Shown here: positions 1 to 10,169 of the stretch, one piece after another | Numbering within the stretch: position 1 is the stretch's first letter | How the letters are laid out: every line of letters starts with the position of its first letter | NCBI GenBank assembly: GCA_004356015.1 | Contig: SMYD01000033.1 | Span: forward strand, 1 to 51,330 | DNA from: Acidobacteriota bacterium | Lineage (GTDB): Bacteria > Acidobacteriota > Polarisedimenticolia > SMYD01 | Direction of reading: 5' to 3' | Length of the DNA: 51,330 nucleotides | Notes under the pieces: model-generated | What the model was told of the DNA's origin: nothing | The model's input: only the letters and a program-made list of their open reading frames with translations | The model's database searches: none | Made by a program: the position numbers and the translations under genes

Positions 1-360
1 GATGGCATGCTGGGACTCGATACTGGGCAGGCCGCCGATGCCGGACCCGATGGCGACACCGGTCCGCTCGGCGAAGTGCCCCTTGATCTCCAGCCCGGCA
101 TCTTCCATGGCCAACTGAGCCGCGGCGAGAGCATAATGGACAAAGAAGTCGAGCTTGCGGGCCTCCTTCTTGTCCATGAACTGAAGGGAGTCGAAGTCCG
201 GGATCTCTCCCGCAACACGACAAGGGAAGGTCTCCGCAGCGAAGCGCGTGATGGGACCGATCCCTGAGCGCCCCTCCATGAGGGCCTGCCAGTTGGCGTC
301 ATTCCCCACACCCAGGGGGGAAATCATGCCGATTCCAGTGATGACAACGCGTCTTCTCAC
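1..360 (-). CDS. fabF: 3-oxoacyl-ACP synthase II, N-terminal part (cut by window edge)
   Basis: This is the N-terminal 120 codons of the KAS II condensing enzyme, which elongates acyl-ACP with malonyl-ACP in the cytosol. Translation on the minus strand begins VRRRVVITGIGMISPLGVGN and continues through the KAS II landmarks FMDKKEARKLDFF and GSGIGGL before running off the window at base 1. The catalytic Cys-His-His triad lies outside. I chose the GTG at 360 because an AGAAAGG ribosome site sits just upstream. An in-frame ATG at 393 would overlap the acpP end and is less likely. It follows acpP by 13 bases and is the last visible gene of the fatty acid operon. Confidence 0.93.
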   Translation of the reverse strand, partial: MRRRVVITGIGMISPLGVGNDANWQALMEGRSGIGPITRFAAETFPCRVAGEIPDFDSLQFMDKKEARKLDFFVHYALAAAQLAMEDAGLEIKGHFAERTGVAIGSGIGGLPSIESQHAI

Positions 361-373
361 AGATCGCCTTTCT

Positions 374-604
374 TCAGGTATGGCTCTGGACATAGCTGAC
401 GGCATCCTGCACAGTCATGATTTTCTCGGCATCATCATCGCTGATCTCGATGCTGAACTCCTCCTCCAGGGCCATGACCAGTTCGACCGTGTCAAGTGAA
501 TCCGCACCCAGGTCATCGATGAATTTGGCGTTTTCCTTGACCTCGCCCTCCTCCACACCCAACTGTTCCACAATGATACTTTTCACCTTCGCGCTCACAT
601 CCAT
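374..604 (-). CDS. acpP: Acyl carrier protein
   Basis: This is the 76-residue carrier that holds growing acyl chains on 4'-phosphopantetheine. The attachment serine is Ser36 in the motif GADSLDTVE, and the protein is strongly acidic with the usual four-helix pattern. The start ATG at 604 has GGGAGGATT a few bases upstream. A longer frame reading upstream to 658 lacks such a site and would add 18 unconserved residues. It lies between fabG (63-base gap) and fabF (13-base gap), the standard order, so it is co-transcribed with its partner enzymes. Confidence 0.97.
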   Translation of the reverse strand: MDVSAKVKSIIVEQLGVEEGEVKENAKFIDDLGADSLDTVELVMALEEEFSIEISDDDAEKIMTVQDAVSYVQSHT

Positions 605-667
605 GGTACCAATCCTCCCGTATGAGACAGATTTCCTGGCGCCGGCGGCACCTGCCATCGGCTCCTT

Positions 668-1411
668 CTACATATAGAGACCACCATTCACACGAATAAC
701 GGAGCCGGTGATGTAACCGGCCTGTTCAGAGAGCAGGAAGCGGATGGCCCCTGCGACATCGTCAGGTGATCCGGGCCGACCCAGCGGGATACGGCTCAGA
801 AGATCATCCCTCGCCGCCACCGGCATGGCCGTGGTCATCTCCGTCTCAATGAGACCCGGTGCAACGCAGTTGACCGTGATGCCGCGACTGGCGATTTCCC
901 GGGCCAGCGACCTGGTAAATCCGATGATCGCGGCCTTGCTGGCCGCGTAAGTCGTCTGACCCGGGTTTCCGGTCTCACCGATGACCGAGGACAGATTGAC
1001 CATGCGCCCGGTGCGGGCCTTGAGCATACGCGGAACCACGGCCTTGCTCACCCGGTAAACCCCGCCCAGATTGGTGTCCATGACCGCAGCAAAATCTTCG
1101 CTCCGGGTTCGCATGAGCAGGCTGTCTCGGGTCATCCCGGCGTTGTTCACCAGATGATCGATTCTCCCCCATTTTTCCATGACGGCGGCGACGGCTGCGG
1201 CTACAGATTCATCGGAGGTCACATCCAGGGCCAGCACCAGGGGCTCCCCTCCGGCTTCCTGGACCCTTCGTGCGGTTTCGGCCAGGGAGTCCATATTCCG
1301 GCCTCCCAGGGCCAGACGCCCGCCATCAGCGGCCAGGAGACAGGCCGTGGCCCGTCCGATGCCCCTTGATGCCCCCGTGATGAGGGTAACTTTGTCGTTC
1401 CTGCTGCCCAT
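668..1411 (-). CDS. fabG: 3-oxoacyl-ACP reductase
   Basis: This NADPH-dependent short-chain reductase performs the first reduction of each fatty acid elongation cycle. The 247-residue protein shows the dinucleotide-binding GASRGIG near residues 13-19, the NNAG motif, the catalytic Ser in NLSSVIG and the YAASK pair, and ends in the FabG-type tail GGLYM. I chose the ATG at 1411 (MGSRNDKVTLITG). The open frame continues about 140 codons upstream into fabD territory, but that stretch has no similarity to reductases. The neighbours fabD and acpP confirm the ACP-dependent role over other short-chain dehydrogenases. Confidence 0.95.
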   Translation of the reverse strand: MGSRNDKVTLITGASRGIGRATACLLAADGGRLALGGRNMDSLAETARRVQEAGGEPLVLALDVTSDESVAAAVAAVMEKWGRIDHLVNNAGMTRDSLLMRTRSEDFAAVMDTNLGGVYRVSKAVVPRMLKARTGRMVNLSSVIGETGNPGQTTYAASKAAIIGFTRSLAREIASRGITVNCVAPGLIETEMTTAMPVAARDDLLSRIPLGRPGSPDDVAGAIRFLLSEQAGYITGSVIRVNGGLYM

Positions 1412-1466
1412 TTCGCGTTCAGGTTCCTTTTGTGATCTCCGTTTGTATAAGGGAAACGGCGAGGGG

Positions 1467-2396
1467 TCAAGGGGTCGAGGTTTTAAGGTCCGCCAGCGCG
1501 GCCGCCGTGCCCGCCTCAAGGGTTCGGGTTCCCTTGAGGGTGCGGCGGGCGAGGCCCGCCAGAACCTTCCCCGGTCCCACCTCCAGGAACACACCGTGGC
1601 CGGTCTCATGCATGCCCCGCAGGGACTCCTCCCAGCGTACCGGGGAGGCCACCTGGCGCACCAGAGCAGCTCGAATGTCACCGGCAGAAGTGACGGGACG
1701 GGCATCAACATTGTTCCAGACAGGCATCCTGGCGTCGCGGATGTGGACCTTCTCCAGCGCTTCTTCCAGGCGCCTGGCGGCAGGTTCCATGAGGGCGCAG
1801 TGGAAAGGGACGGAGACATCCAGGGCCACGGCGCCACGGGCGCCGGCTTTTTTCAGGGCCACGACGGCACTCCGGACGGCGTCGGTATGCCCGGAGATAA
1901 CCACCTGGCCCGGCGCGTTCAGGTTGGCCGCCTGGACCACCTTCTCGCCGGCGACCTCCCGGCAGACACGGGAAACCTCGGCCGCGTCCAGGCCCAGAAC
2001 CGCTGTCATGGTCCCCTCCCCCTCCGGCACGGCTTCCTGCATGAAGCGGCCCCGCATGTGCACAAGGTGCACGGCCTCCTCGAAGGTCAGGCTGCCGGCG
2101 GCCACCAGAGCGCTGTATTCGCCGAGACTGTGCCCGGCCACCGCCGGGGGAGCAGGATGAAATTCTGCCAGAATCCTGGCTGCCGCCACGCTGCAGGTGA
2201 GAAGGGCAGGCTGGGTCACGGCTGTGCGTTTCAGGTCTTCTTTCGGTCCCTGGAAGCAGACCCGGGAGAGGGGGAACCCCAGCACCCGATCCGCGGTGGC
2301 GAACAATTCCCGAGCCAGCGGGTGCTTTTCCATCAGATCCAGGCCCATGCCCACGTACTGGGAGCCCTGCCCCGGGAACAACCAGACCGGGTTCAT
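1467..2396 (-). CDS. fabD: Malonyl-CoA:ACP transacylase
   Basis: This enzyme moves malonyl groups from CoA to ACP to supply chain extension. The 309-residue protein begins with the signature LFPGQGSQ, has the nucleophile Ser90 in GHSLGEY and the catalytic His199 in VPFHC, and is of normal length. Its ATG overlaps the fabH stop as ATGA, so translation is probably coupled. The 55-base gap to fabG has no visible terminator. The minus-strand frame is well supported by motifs; the long plus-strand open frame opposite it is a GC-rich shadow. Confidence 0.96.
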   Translation of the reverse strand: MNPVWLFPGQGSQYVGMGLDLMEKHPLARELFATADRVLGFPLSRVCFQGPKEDLKRTAVTQPALLTCSVAAARILAEFHPAPPAVAGHSLGEYSALVAAGSLTFEEAVHLVHMRGRFMQEAVPEGEGTMTAVLGLDAAEVSRVCREVAGEKVVQAANLNAPGQVVISGHTDAVRSAVVALKKAGARGAVALDVSVPFHCALMEPAARRLEEALEKVHIRDARMPVWNNVDARPVTSAGDIRAALVRQVASPVRWEESLRGMHETGHGVFLEVGPGKVLAGLARRTLKGTRTLEAGTAAALADLKTSTP

Positions 2397-3394
2397 GTGT
2401 CCCGCCCCCAGCGCACCACAGCACCGGCCCAGGTCAGGCCCGCGCCGAATGCAGCCATCAGAAGATGGTCGTCGGGACGCAGGCGTCCAGCCTCCACAAC
2501 ATCGTTGAGCGCGATGGGGATGGAAGCCGCCGAGGTGTTCCCTGTTTTTTCGATGTTCAGGTAGCAGCGCTCGGCGTCCAGGCCCAGGCGTTGAGCGACC
2601 GCGTCGATGATGCGCCGGTTCGCCTGGTGAGGCACGAACAGGTCGATCTGGTCGGGGGTCAGCCCGGCTGCCTCGATGACTTCCCGGGAGACATCTTCGA
2701 TGGACCTCACCGCCACCTTGAAGGTCTCATTGCCGCGCATTTTGATGGTGTTCACCTTTCGTTCCAGGCTCTCAGGCGTGATGGGGTAGCGTGAGCCGCC
2801 CCCGGCGATGGTGATGAAGTCGGCCAGAGCACCGTCTGAATGCATCCTCGAGGCCAGCACACCCCGCTCGCCTTCACCGGCGCGCAGGACCAGGGCACCG
2901 GCGCCATCGGCAAAAATGACGCATGTGGAACGGTCATCCCAGTTGATGAAGCGGGAGAGGATCTCGCCGCCGATGACCAGCACGGTGCGGGCATGGCCTG
3001 CCTCGATGAAGGTCTGGCCGGTGGTCAGGGCATAGAGAAAGCCCGAGCAACCCGCCGACAGGTCGAAGGCTGCGGCATTTTTTGCCTTGAGGTCTTCCTG
3101 GATGAAGCAGGCGGTGGCAGGCGTGATCATATCCGGGGTGACGGTGGCGCACAGAATCAGGTCCACCTGGTCAGGCTCGATCTCGGCCCGCTCCAGCGCC
3201 TGCCGGGCTGCCGGACTGGCGAACTGGGAGAGGTATTCGTCGGAGCAGGCGATGCGCCGCTCTTTGATCCCGGTGCGGGTGGTGATCCATTCGTCCGTGG
3301 TATCGACCATCTTCTCGAGGTCGGCGTTGGTCACCACGCGGGCAGGGAGCGCGGCCCCCGTCCCGACAATCTGCGCGCGCCTCTTCACACTCAT
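2393..3394 (-). CDS. fabH: 3-oxoacyl-ACP synthase III
   Basis: This KAS III enzyme starts fatty acid synthesis by condensing acetyl-CoA (or a branched starter) with malonyl-ACP. The 333-residue protein carries the full triad: Cys116 in DLSAGCSGF, His256 in VPHQANRR and Asn286 in KTGNTSAA. The N-terminus has the family motif DTTDEWITTRTGI. It overlaps plsX at its start and fabD at its end, both as ATGA, which points to tight translational coupling. Starter preference cannot be read from sequence by eye. Confidence 0.97.
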   Translation of the reverse strand: MSVKRRAQIVGTGAALPARVVTNADLEKMVDTTDEWITTRTGIKERRIACSDEYLSQFASPAARQALERAEIEPDQVDLILCATVTPDMITPATACFIQEDLKAKNAAAFDLSAGCSGFLYALTTGQTFIEAGHARTVLVIGGEILSRFINWDDRSTCVIFADGAGALVLRAGEGERGVLASRMHSDGALADFITIAGGGSRYPITPESLERKVNTIKMRGNETFKVAVRSIEDVSREVIEAAGLTPDQIDLFVPHQANRRIIDAVAQRLGLDAERCYLNIEKTGNTSAASIPIALNDVVEAGRLRPDDHLLMAAFGAGLTWAGAVVRWGRDT

Positions 3395-4428
3395 GGCTGC
3401 TCTCCCGAGGATGCATCCATGGCTGCAGCGACCCGGGCCAGTTCGGTTCGGATGCGGTCGTTGACCCTGTTCTCCACGTAATCTCTGGCCACACGGACAG
3501 CCGTCTGGATGGCGCGGGGCGATGAATGCCCATGGCAGATGATGGCGGCGGCGTTCATGCCCAGAAGAGGAACGCCGCCGAACTCTTCATAACTGACCCG
3601 TCGTTTGAAGCGCTTGAAGGCGCCTGCCATCAGCATGGCACCAAGACGCGATCGCCAGTTGCGCTCGATCTCCTGGCGTAAAAAAACTCCCACGGTTTCG
3701 GTCACCGCCTCGATGGCCTTGAGAGTGACATTTCCGATAAATCCGTCACACACGATCACGTCCGCCCGCCCGCTGAAGATATCCCGTCCTTCCACATTGC
3801 CGATGAGGTTGATCTCCTTTGTGGTCTCACGCAATCGGCGGATGACTTCCCGGGTCGTCTCGTTGCCCTTCCCCTCCTCTTCACCGATGGAGAGGATACC
3901 GACCCGCGGATTCTCGACCCCGAGAATGCGCCGGCTGTAGAGCCACCCCATGATGGCAAACTGCACCAGGTGGGAGGGACGGGTGTCCACGTTGGCACCC
4001 ACGTCCAGCCAGACGGATTGAGCCTTGACGCTTGGCAGGACGGCTGCCAGAGCCGGTCGGCTCACCCCTTCCAGGAGACCCAGTGTGACCTTCAGATTGG
4101 CCATGATGGCGCCGGTGTTGCCGGCCGAGACGAAGGCATCTGCCTCGCCTGCTTTGACCAGATTGGCAGCGATACGGATGGAGGACCGTTTTTTGCGCCG
4201 CAGGGACAGCACGGCAGGTTCATGCATGCCCACAACGTCTTCGGCGTGCACCACATCAACCAGGGGATCGTTGGCGTTCAGGCGGCGAAGTTCGGCCTTG
4301 ATGGCGTCTTCCCGGCCCACCAGGACGACATGGATCCCGTCCTCACGAGCGGCGCGAACCGCTCCCTCAACCGCGTGAGAGGGAGCATGGTCCCCACCCA
4401 TAGCGTCCACGGCAATGCGCAAAGTCAC
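3391..4428 (-). CDS. plsX: Acyl-ACP:phosphate acyltransferase
   Basis: PlsX makes acyl-phosphate from acyl-ACP, the donor for PlsY in the first step of phosphatidic acid synthesis, so it links fatty acid to membrane lipid production. The 345-residue protein opens with RIAVDAMGGDHAP, the family signature, and contains the conserved stretches VSAGNTGA and CDGFIGN. It lies 12 bases after rpmF and overlaps fabH as ATGA, the common bacterial rpmF-plsX-fabH arrangement. Confidence 0.97.
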   Translation of the reverse strand: MTLRIAVDAMGGDHAPSHAVEGAVRAAREDGIHVVLVGREDAIKAELRRLNANDPLVDVVHAEDVVGMHEPAVLSLRRKKRSSIRIAANLVKAGEADAFVSAGNTGAIMANLKVTLGLLEGVSRPALAAVLPSVKAQSVWLDVGANVDTRPSHLVQFAIMGWLYSRRILGVENPRVGILSIGEEEGKGNETTREVIRRLRETTKEINLIGNVEGRDIFSGRADVIVCDGFIGNVTLKAIEAVTETVGVFLRQEIERNWRSRLGAMLMAGAFKRFKRRVSYEEFGGVPLLGMNAAAIICHGHSSPRAIQTAVRVARDYVENRVNDRIRTELARVAAAMDASSGEQP

Positions 4429-4440
4429 GGTAACGGGCGA

Positions 4441-4623
4441 TCAGTTCTGTTCGACCCGGATAACGGTACGCCCCTTGTAGGTGCCGCAATGAGGGCAGAC
4501 ACGGTGGGGCAGCTTGCTTTCCTGGCACTGCGGGCAGCGCGAGAGTGAGCGGTGGGGCAAGGCGTCGTGAGTGCGGCGGCGGTCACGGCGGGCACTGGAA
4601 TGACGTCTCTTGGGATTGGGCAT
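4441..4623 (-). CDS. rpmF: 50S ribosomal protein L32
   Basis: This is a 60-residue zinc-ribbon ribosomal protein. It begins MPNPKRRHSSARRDRRRTHD, the basic L32 N-terminus, followed by the Cys4 metal site CPQC then CPHC and ending GRTVIRVEQN. The ATG at 4623 matches the family length; the frame stays open upstream but that part is unconserved. It sits between the DUF177 gene (43-base gap) and plsX (12-base gap). All four cysteines are present, so this is the zinc-binding form of L32. Confidence 0.97.
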   Translation of the reverse strand: MPNPKRRHSSARRDRRRTHDALPHRSLSRCPQCQESKLPHRVCPHCGTYKGRTVIRVEQN

Positions 4624-4666
4624 CTGTGTGATTCTCCACCAGCCCGAAGGCCGGACAGGGCTGGGT

Positions 4667-5197
4667 TCAAAAACGATTCCTGAGTTGGGCGAGAGCTGCA
4701 AGGCGCGGGTCGGACACCGGCAAGGTACATGCGCATGTCCCATTGTTCAGATCGGTCCCGCAGAGGCTGCACAATCCACGGCAGTCCCGGCGACAGCGAG
4801 GTTGAAGGGGCAGGGACAGGTAGATCTGATCCTTGCTGAAGCGGGTCAGATCGATACGTCCCTGGTCGTCCAGTTCCGCCATGTCGCATTCTTCGGTGGT
4901 CAGTTCATGGTCCTCGGGAAGTCCGACAGATGGTGACCCGGTTCGGCCTGTGAGCCCATACCGGAGGGAAAAATCGAGTTCCACGACCTGTTGCGAAACA
5001 CTGTTGCAGAGGGCACAGGCCAGCCCCACGCTGGTGGCGATGTGCCCCGCAAAGAGATAACCATCCTCTTCGCGCCGCAGGGTGGCGGTGATCCGGATCG
5101 TATCTGAACGACCCTCGATCCCCTCCATCGGCGGCCGCAGAAAAAACATGTCCACGGGGTGGGTGGATCCCCGCATCTGGCTGGCATGAATGTACAT
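4667..5197 (-). CDS. DUF177 (YceD-type) protein upstream of rpmF
   Basis: This 176-residue protein belongs to the DUF177/YceD family, which is almost always encoded just before rpmF and is implicated in 23S rRNA accumulation and ribosome assembly. Supporting marks are the paired cysteines in LACALCN (about residues 60-66) and the C-terminal CRRDCRGLCSLCGTDLN with further cysteines in NGTCAC, which may bind a metal. It is the first gene after the promoter at 5226-5253, and its ATG lies about 22 bases from the predicted transcription start. Exact biochemical function is unknown. Confidence 0.9.
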   Translation of the reverse strand: MYIHASQMRGSTHPVDMFFLRPPMEGIEGRSDTIRITATLRREEDGYLFAGHIATSVGLACALCNSVSQQVVELDFSLRYGLTGRTGSPSVGLPEDHELTTEECDMAELDDQGRIDLTRFSKDQIYLSLPLQPRCRRDCRGLCSLCGTDLNNGTCACTLPVSDPRLAALAQLRNRF

Positions 5198-5225
5198 GGT
5201 GGATTTTTCCCCACAAAAGCGAGGA

Positions 5226-5253
5226 ATTATACCACTGAGGGACTTCCGGTCAA
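5226..5253 (-). promoter_or_regulatory. Sigma-70-type promoter of the rpmF-plsX-fab operon
   Basis: Read on the minus strand there is TTGACC (5253-5248), a 16-base spacer, then TATAAT (5231-5226). The -10 is perfect and preceded by TGG, giving an extended -10. Predicted start is near 5219, leaving a leader of about 22 bases before the DUF177 ATG. No other promoter this good is visible before fabF, so it probably serves the whole operon. Confidence 0.8.
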
Positions 5254-5269
5254 GAAGGCCGCTGAGGAG

Positions 5270-6751
5270 TCAGGCCCGGTCCCTGGTGGAGTCCAGATGG
5301 CCGTGTGGCTGAGAGAGGGTGCGAGCTTTTTGAAAACAGCGGGCGGCACGTTGTTCAAGGCCCTGATTCTTGTAAAATTCACCCAATCTCATGTAATTGA
5401 CTGGATTCCAGGCATCCAGCTCGCAGGCGCGCTTGAGGGCCACTTCAGCCCGCAATTGCCACCGCCGGGCCGGGTTGCGGGCCAGCGCCTGTCCCAGGAG
5501 AGAATGGAGTTCCGCGATATCGTCGTTCTTCTTCAGGGCCAGGCTGCAATATTCGACCGTGTTGTGAAAATCGGCTTCGCGGAAGGCGTCCCGCGCTTTC
5601 CCCAGGTACAGCTCGGCGAGATGCTCCTGCTCGGCGATGTGCTCCTGCCGTGAGGTCCTTGTGGATTGGAGCCGTTTGCCCTGCATGTCCTCCAGATTGA
5701 TCTCCCGGGTTTCCGAGCGTTGCCGGTTTTTCTCGCTGGCTTCATCCATGCGCAGAGACTGAATCTTGAGATACGCCTCCACCAGGCCGGTTGAGATGAT
5801 CTGGAGCTCTTCGCGACATGACTGCCGTATCTCCGGCAAGAAATTGTCCGTCTGGTAACTGGTCTTCCGTTCCTCGTAAGCCTGCTTGATCTCGCTCCAG
5901 GATGCGCCATCGGTCACGCCCAGAACCTGGTAGGGCGTTCCCCCGCTCACCGTGGCGTAAAAACGGCCGACCTTCTTGCGTTCTGCCTTCTCCCGCCGGC
6001 GCTCACTCTCCTCTTTTCTGGCGTATTGCTCCAGCCTGAATGGAGAATTCAGGGCGGGGTCGAACTCAACGGCGCCGATGACCAGAGCGGAATAGACGAA
6101 GCGAGTGACCTGATCCGGGTCGGATCCCGGGAAGAGACTGCCTATCTGTGTGAATGTGGCGTTGCCATCCATGAGGCTGAGAAGGTACCCCTCCTCAGGC
6201 GCCAGGGGCAGTTGATCGACAGGAAAGAGCGGTATGGCAGATGGCACGAGAACCCGGTCCTGGGATGACAGAGTCCGGCCCACCTGGGCCCAGCGTTCCA
6301 CCGCTCCTAATCCCCTCAGAATGGCCTCCAGGGTACCCACCACGTCAGGCTCGAAGAGACCGGTCGTGTCATTCTCTTCCAGGTGCCATGTCCCGCCGCT
6401 GAGGCGGAACCCTTCCTGGATGGAGACGATGGCCTCCCGGCGAACGGCTTTTATGATCTCCGGCCTCTTTATCTCGTCGCCCAGGAAGTCTGCCAGACGC
6501 GCCGGGTCCAGGGGCTCCTCCTGGAGCTCCACCGGCGGCGCACGCCCATCCCGGGTCTGAGCCGCCAGATCGCGGAGAAACTCCAGGTGCGGGCCGGTCT
6601 GCAACGCCATGTCAATCAGGCCCCTGAAGAGATGAATACGAATCTCCTCACCGGTCTGGGCGGTGAGAACCAGGCAGCCGTTGCTCTCGTCGAGGAATCG
6701 ATCCCGGAGAATCTCGGCCAGAGAATGGGGTGTGAACCTCGCTTCGGACAC
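5270..6751 (-). CDS. DUF4388 / J-like / TPR protein
   Basis: This is a 493-residue cytoplasmic protein of unknown role. Residues about 1-60 resemble a DUF4388 domain (SLAEILRDRFLDESNGCLVL). A charged helix (about 255-275) leads to a DnaJ-like segment, TPYQVLGVTDGASWSEIKQAY (about 285-305), in which the HPD tripeptide is replaced by QTD. The C-terminus (about 395-485) holds TPR-like helices. I chose the GTG at 6751 because GGAGGG lies just before it and the upstream frame overlaps lon. It follows lon by 100 bases in the same direction, which suggests a link to protein quality control. Without HPD it should not stimulate DnaK ATPase. Confidence 0.8.
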   Translation of the reverse strand: MSEARFTPHSLAEILRDRFLDESNGCLVLTAQTGEEIRIHLFRGLIDMALQTGPHLEFLRDLAAQTRDGRAPPVELQEEPLDPARLADFLGDEIKRPEIIKAVRREAIVSIQEGFRLSGGTWHLEENDTTGLFEPDVVGTLEAILRGLGAVERWAQVGRTLSSQDRVLVPSAIPLFPVDQLPLAPEEGYLLSLMDGNATFTQIGSLFPGSDPDQVTRFVYSALVIGAVEFDPALNSPFRLEQYARKEESERRREKAERKKVGRFYATVSGGTPYQVLGVTDGASWSEIKQAYEERKTSYQTDNFLPEIRQSCREELQIISTGLVEAYLKIQSLRMDEASEKNRQRSETREINLEDMQGKRLQSTRTSRQEHIAEQEHLAELYLGKARDAFREADFHNTVEYCSLALKKNDDIAELHSLLGQALARNPARRWQLRAEVALKRACELDAWNPVNYMRLGEFYKNQGLEQRAARCFQKARTLSQPHGHLDSTRDRA

Positions 6752-6851
6752 ATTCCCTCCTGCGCCGTCCCGCGCCAGCGGGGGCAGCCCTTTAAACGTA
6801 GGAACCGGATGCCCCTGATTCAAGGAACGGGCGGATTGAGGGTGCGAAAAC

Positions 6852-9317
<2,466 letters not shown>

Positions 9318-9475
9318 TCTTGTCCCCTTCCCTGCGGCGGTCGGTGAATTCCCTTGTGGTGGACCGCAAGGTAGGCTGACCGCCTGGCTCCGGCAATGGC
9401 AATTTGGTTAGAAATGCCGTTCAGCGCAGGGGAATGACGAAATCGAAACCGGGCGCTGGAGACGTGCCCGTCCGA

Positions 9476-10117
9476 TCAGCGGGATGCAGCGGCCAGGATC
9501 CGGCTGACGTAGTTCCGTGTCTCACGATAGGGGGGAATCCCCCCGTACCGCTCCACGGCGGCGGGGCCGGCATTGTAGGCGGCAAGAGCAAGATCCACCC
9601 GCCCCTGGAAGCGCATCATCATCCATTTGAGGTAGCGAACGCCCCCGTCCAGGTTCTGTTCAGGATCGAACGGATCGGCCACGTTCATGTCGGCGGCCGT
9701 CCCAGGCATGAGTTGCATGAGCCCCATGGCGCCCACGCGGCTGAGGGCCAGCGGATCAAAGCCCGACTCCGCCCGCACCACTGCGGCCACAAGGTCCTCG
9801 TCCATGTCATACCGGCGGGCGACATCCCGGGCCAGGGATTCCAGGTTGTCAGGCGGGAGTTCCGCCACTTCAGGCTCAGGCGAGGGCAGATGAACCCTGG
9901 CCACCCTCTCGGGAGTCAGACCGATGACGCCACCTCCAGGCAGCCGGGCGTGAATCAAGCCGTCCTCCAGCCAGGCATCCTCCACGGTGAGTCCGCGTCC
10001 ATCAGTGAAATAGATGGTCCCGGCGGTGACGGGCAGGGCGGCCAGAACCACAACCGCCACAAGGACGGTTCTGCACACGATGTTCGTCACCCTTGCCAAT
10101 GGGGGAAAATGCTTCAT
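9476..10117 (-). CDS. Secreted lytic transglycosylase (SLT/MltE-like fold)
   Basis: This 213-residue protein cleaves peptidoglycan glycan strands in the periplasm. Residues 1-33 form a signal peptide (hydrophobic LVAVVVLAALPVTAG). The SLT domain follows, with catalytic Glu117 in RAESGFDP, then GAMGLMQLMPGTA and the AYNAGP motif. A short unassigned segment (34-90) precedes it and resembles the DUF4124-like leader found in many such enzymes. The start at 10117 is preceded by GGGGAC. It ends 158 bases before lon; that gap shows no gene. It lies 52 bases after mutL in the same direction. Confidence 0.9.
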   Translation of the reverse strand: MKHFPPLARVTNIVCRTVLVAVVVLAALPVTAGTIYFTDGRGLTVEDAWLEDGLIHARLPGGGVIGLTPERVARVHLPSPEPEVAELPPDNLESLARDVARRYDMDEDLVAAVVRAESGFDPLALSRVGAMGLMQLMPGTAADMNVADPFDPEQNLDGGVRYLKWMMMRFQGRVDLALAAYNAGPAAVERYGGIPPYRETRNYVSRILAAASR

Positions 10118-10169
10118 GTCCCCGCTCTTATAGGGGAAATGGCTCCTGGCGTCAAGGAGGGAATTCGTA

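Noticed and set aside
1179-2564. 461-codon plus-strand open frame opposite fabD and fabG
   Set aside because: It is antisense to genes with clear catalytic motifs, and its product is low-complexity and Arg/Gly/His-rich without domains.
5254-5275. Hairpin at the end of the J-like/TPR gene as an intrinsic terminator
   Set aside because: The stem has a two-base bulge, overlaps the stop codon and is followed by only TTCTT before the next -35; too weak to claim.
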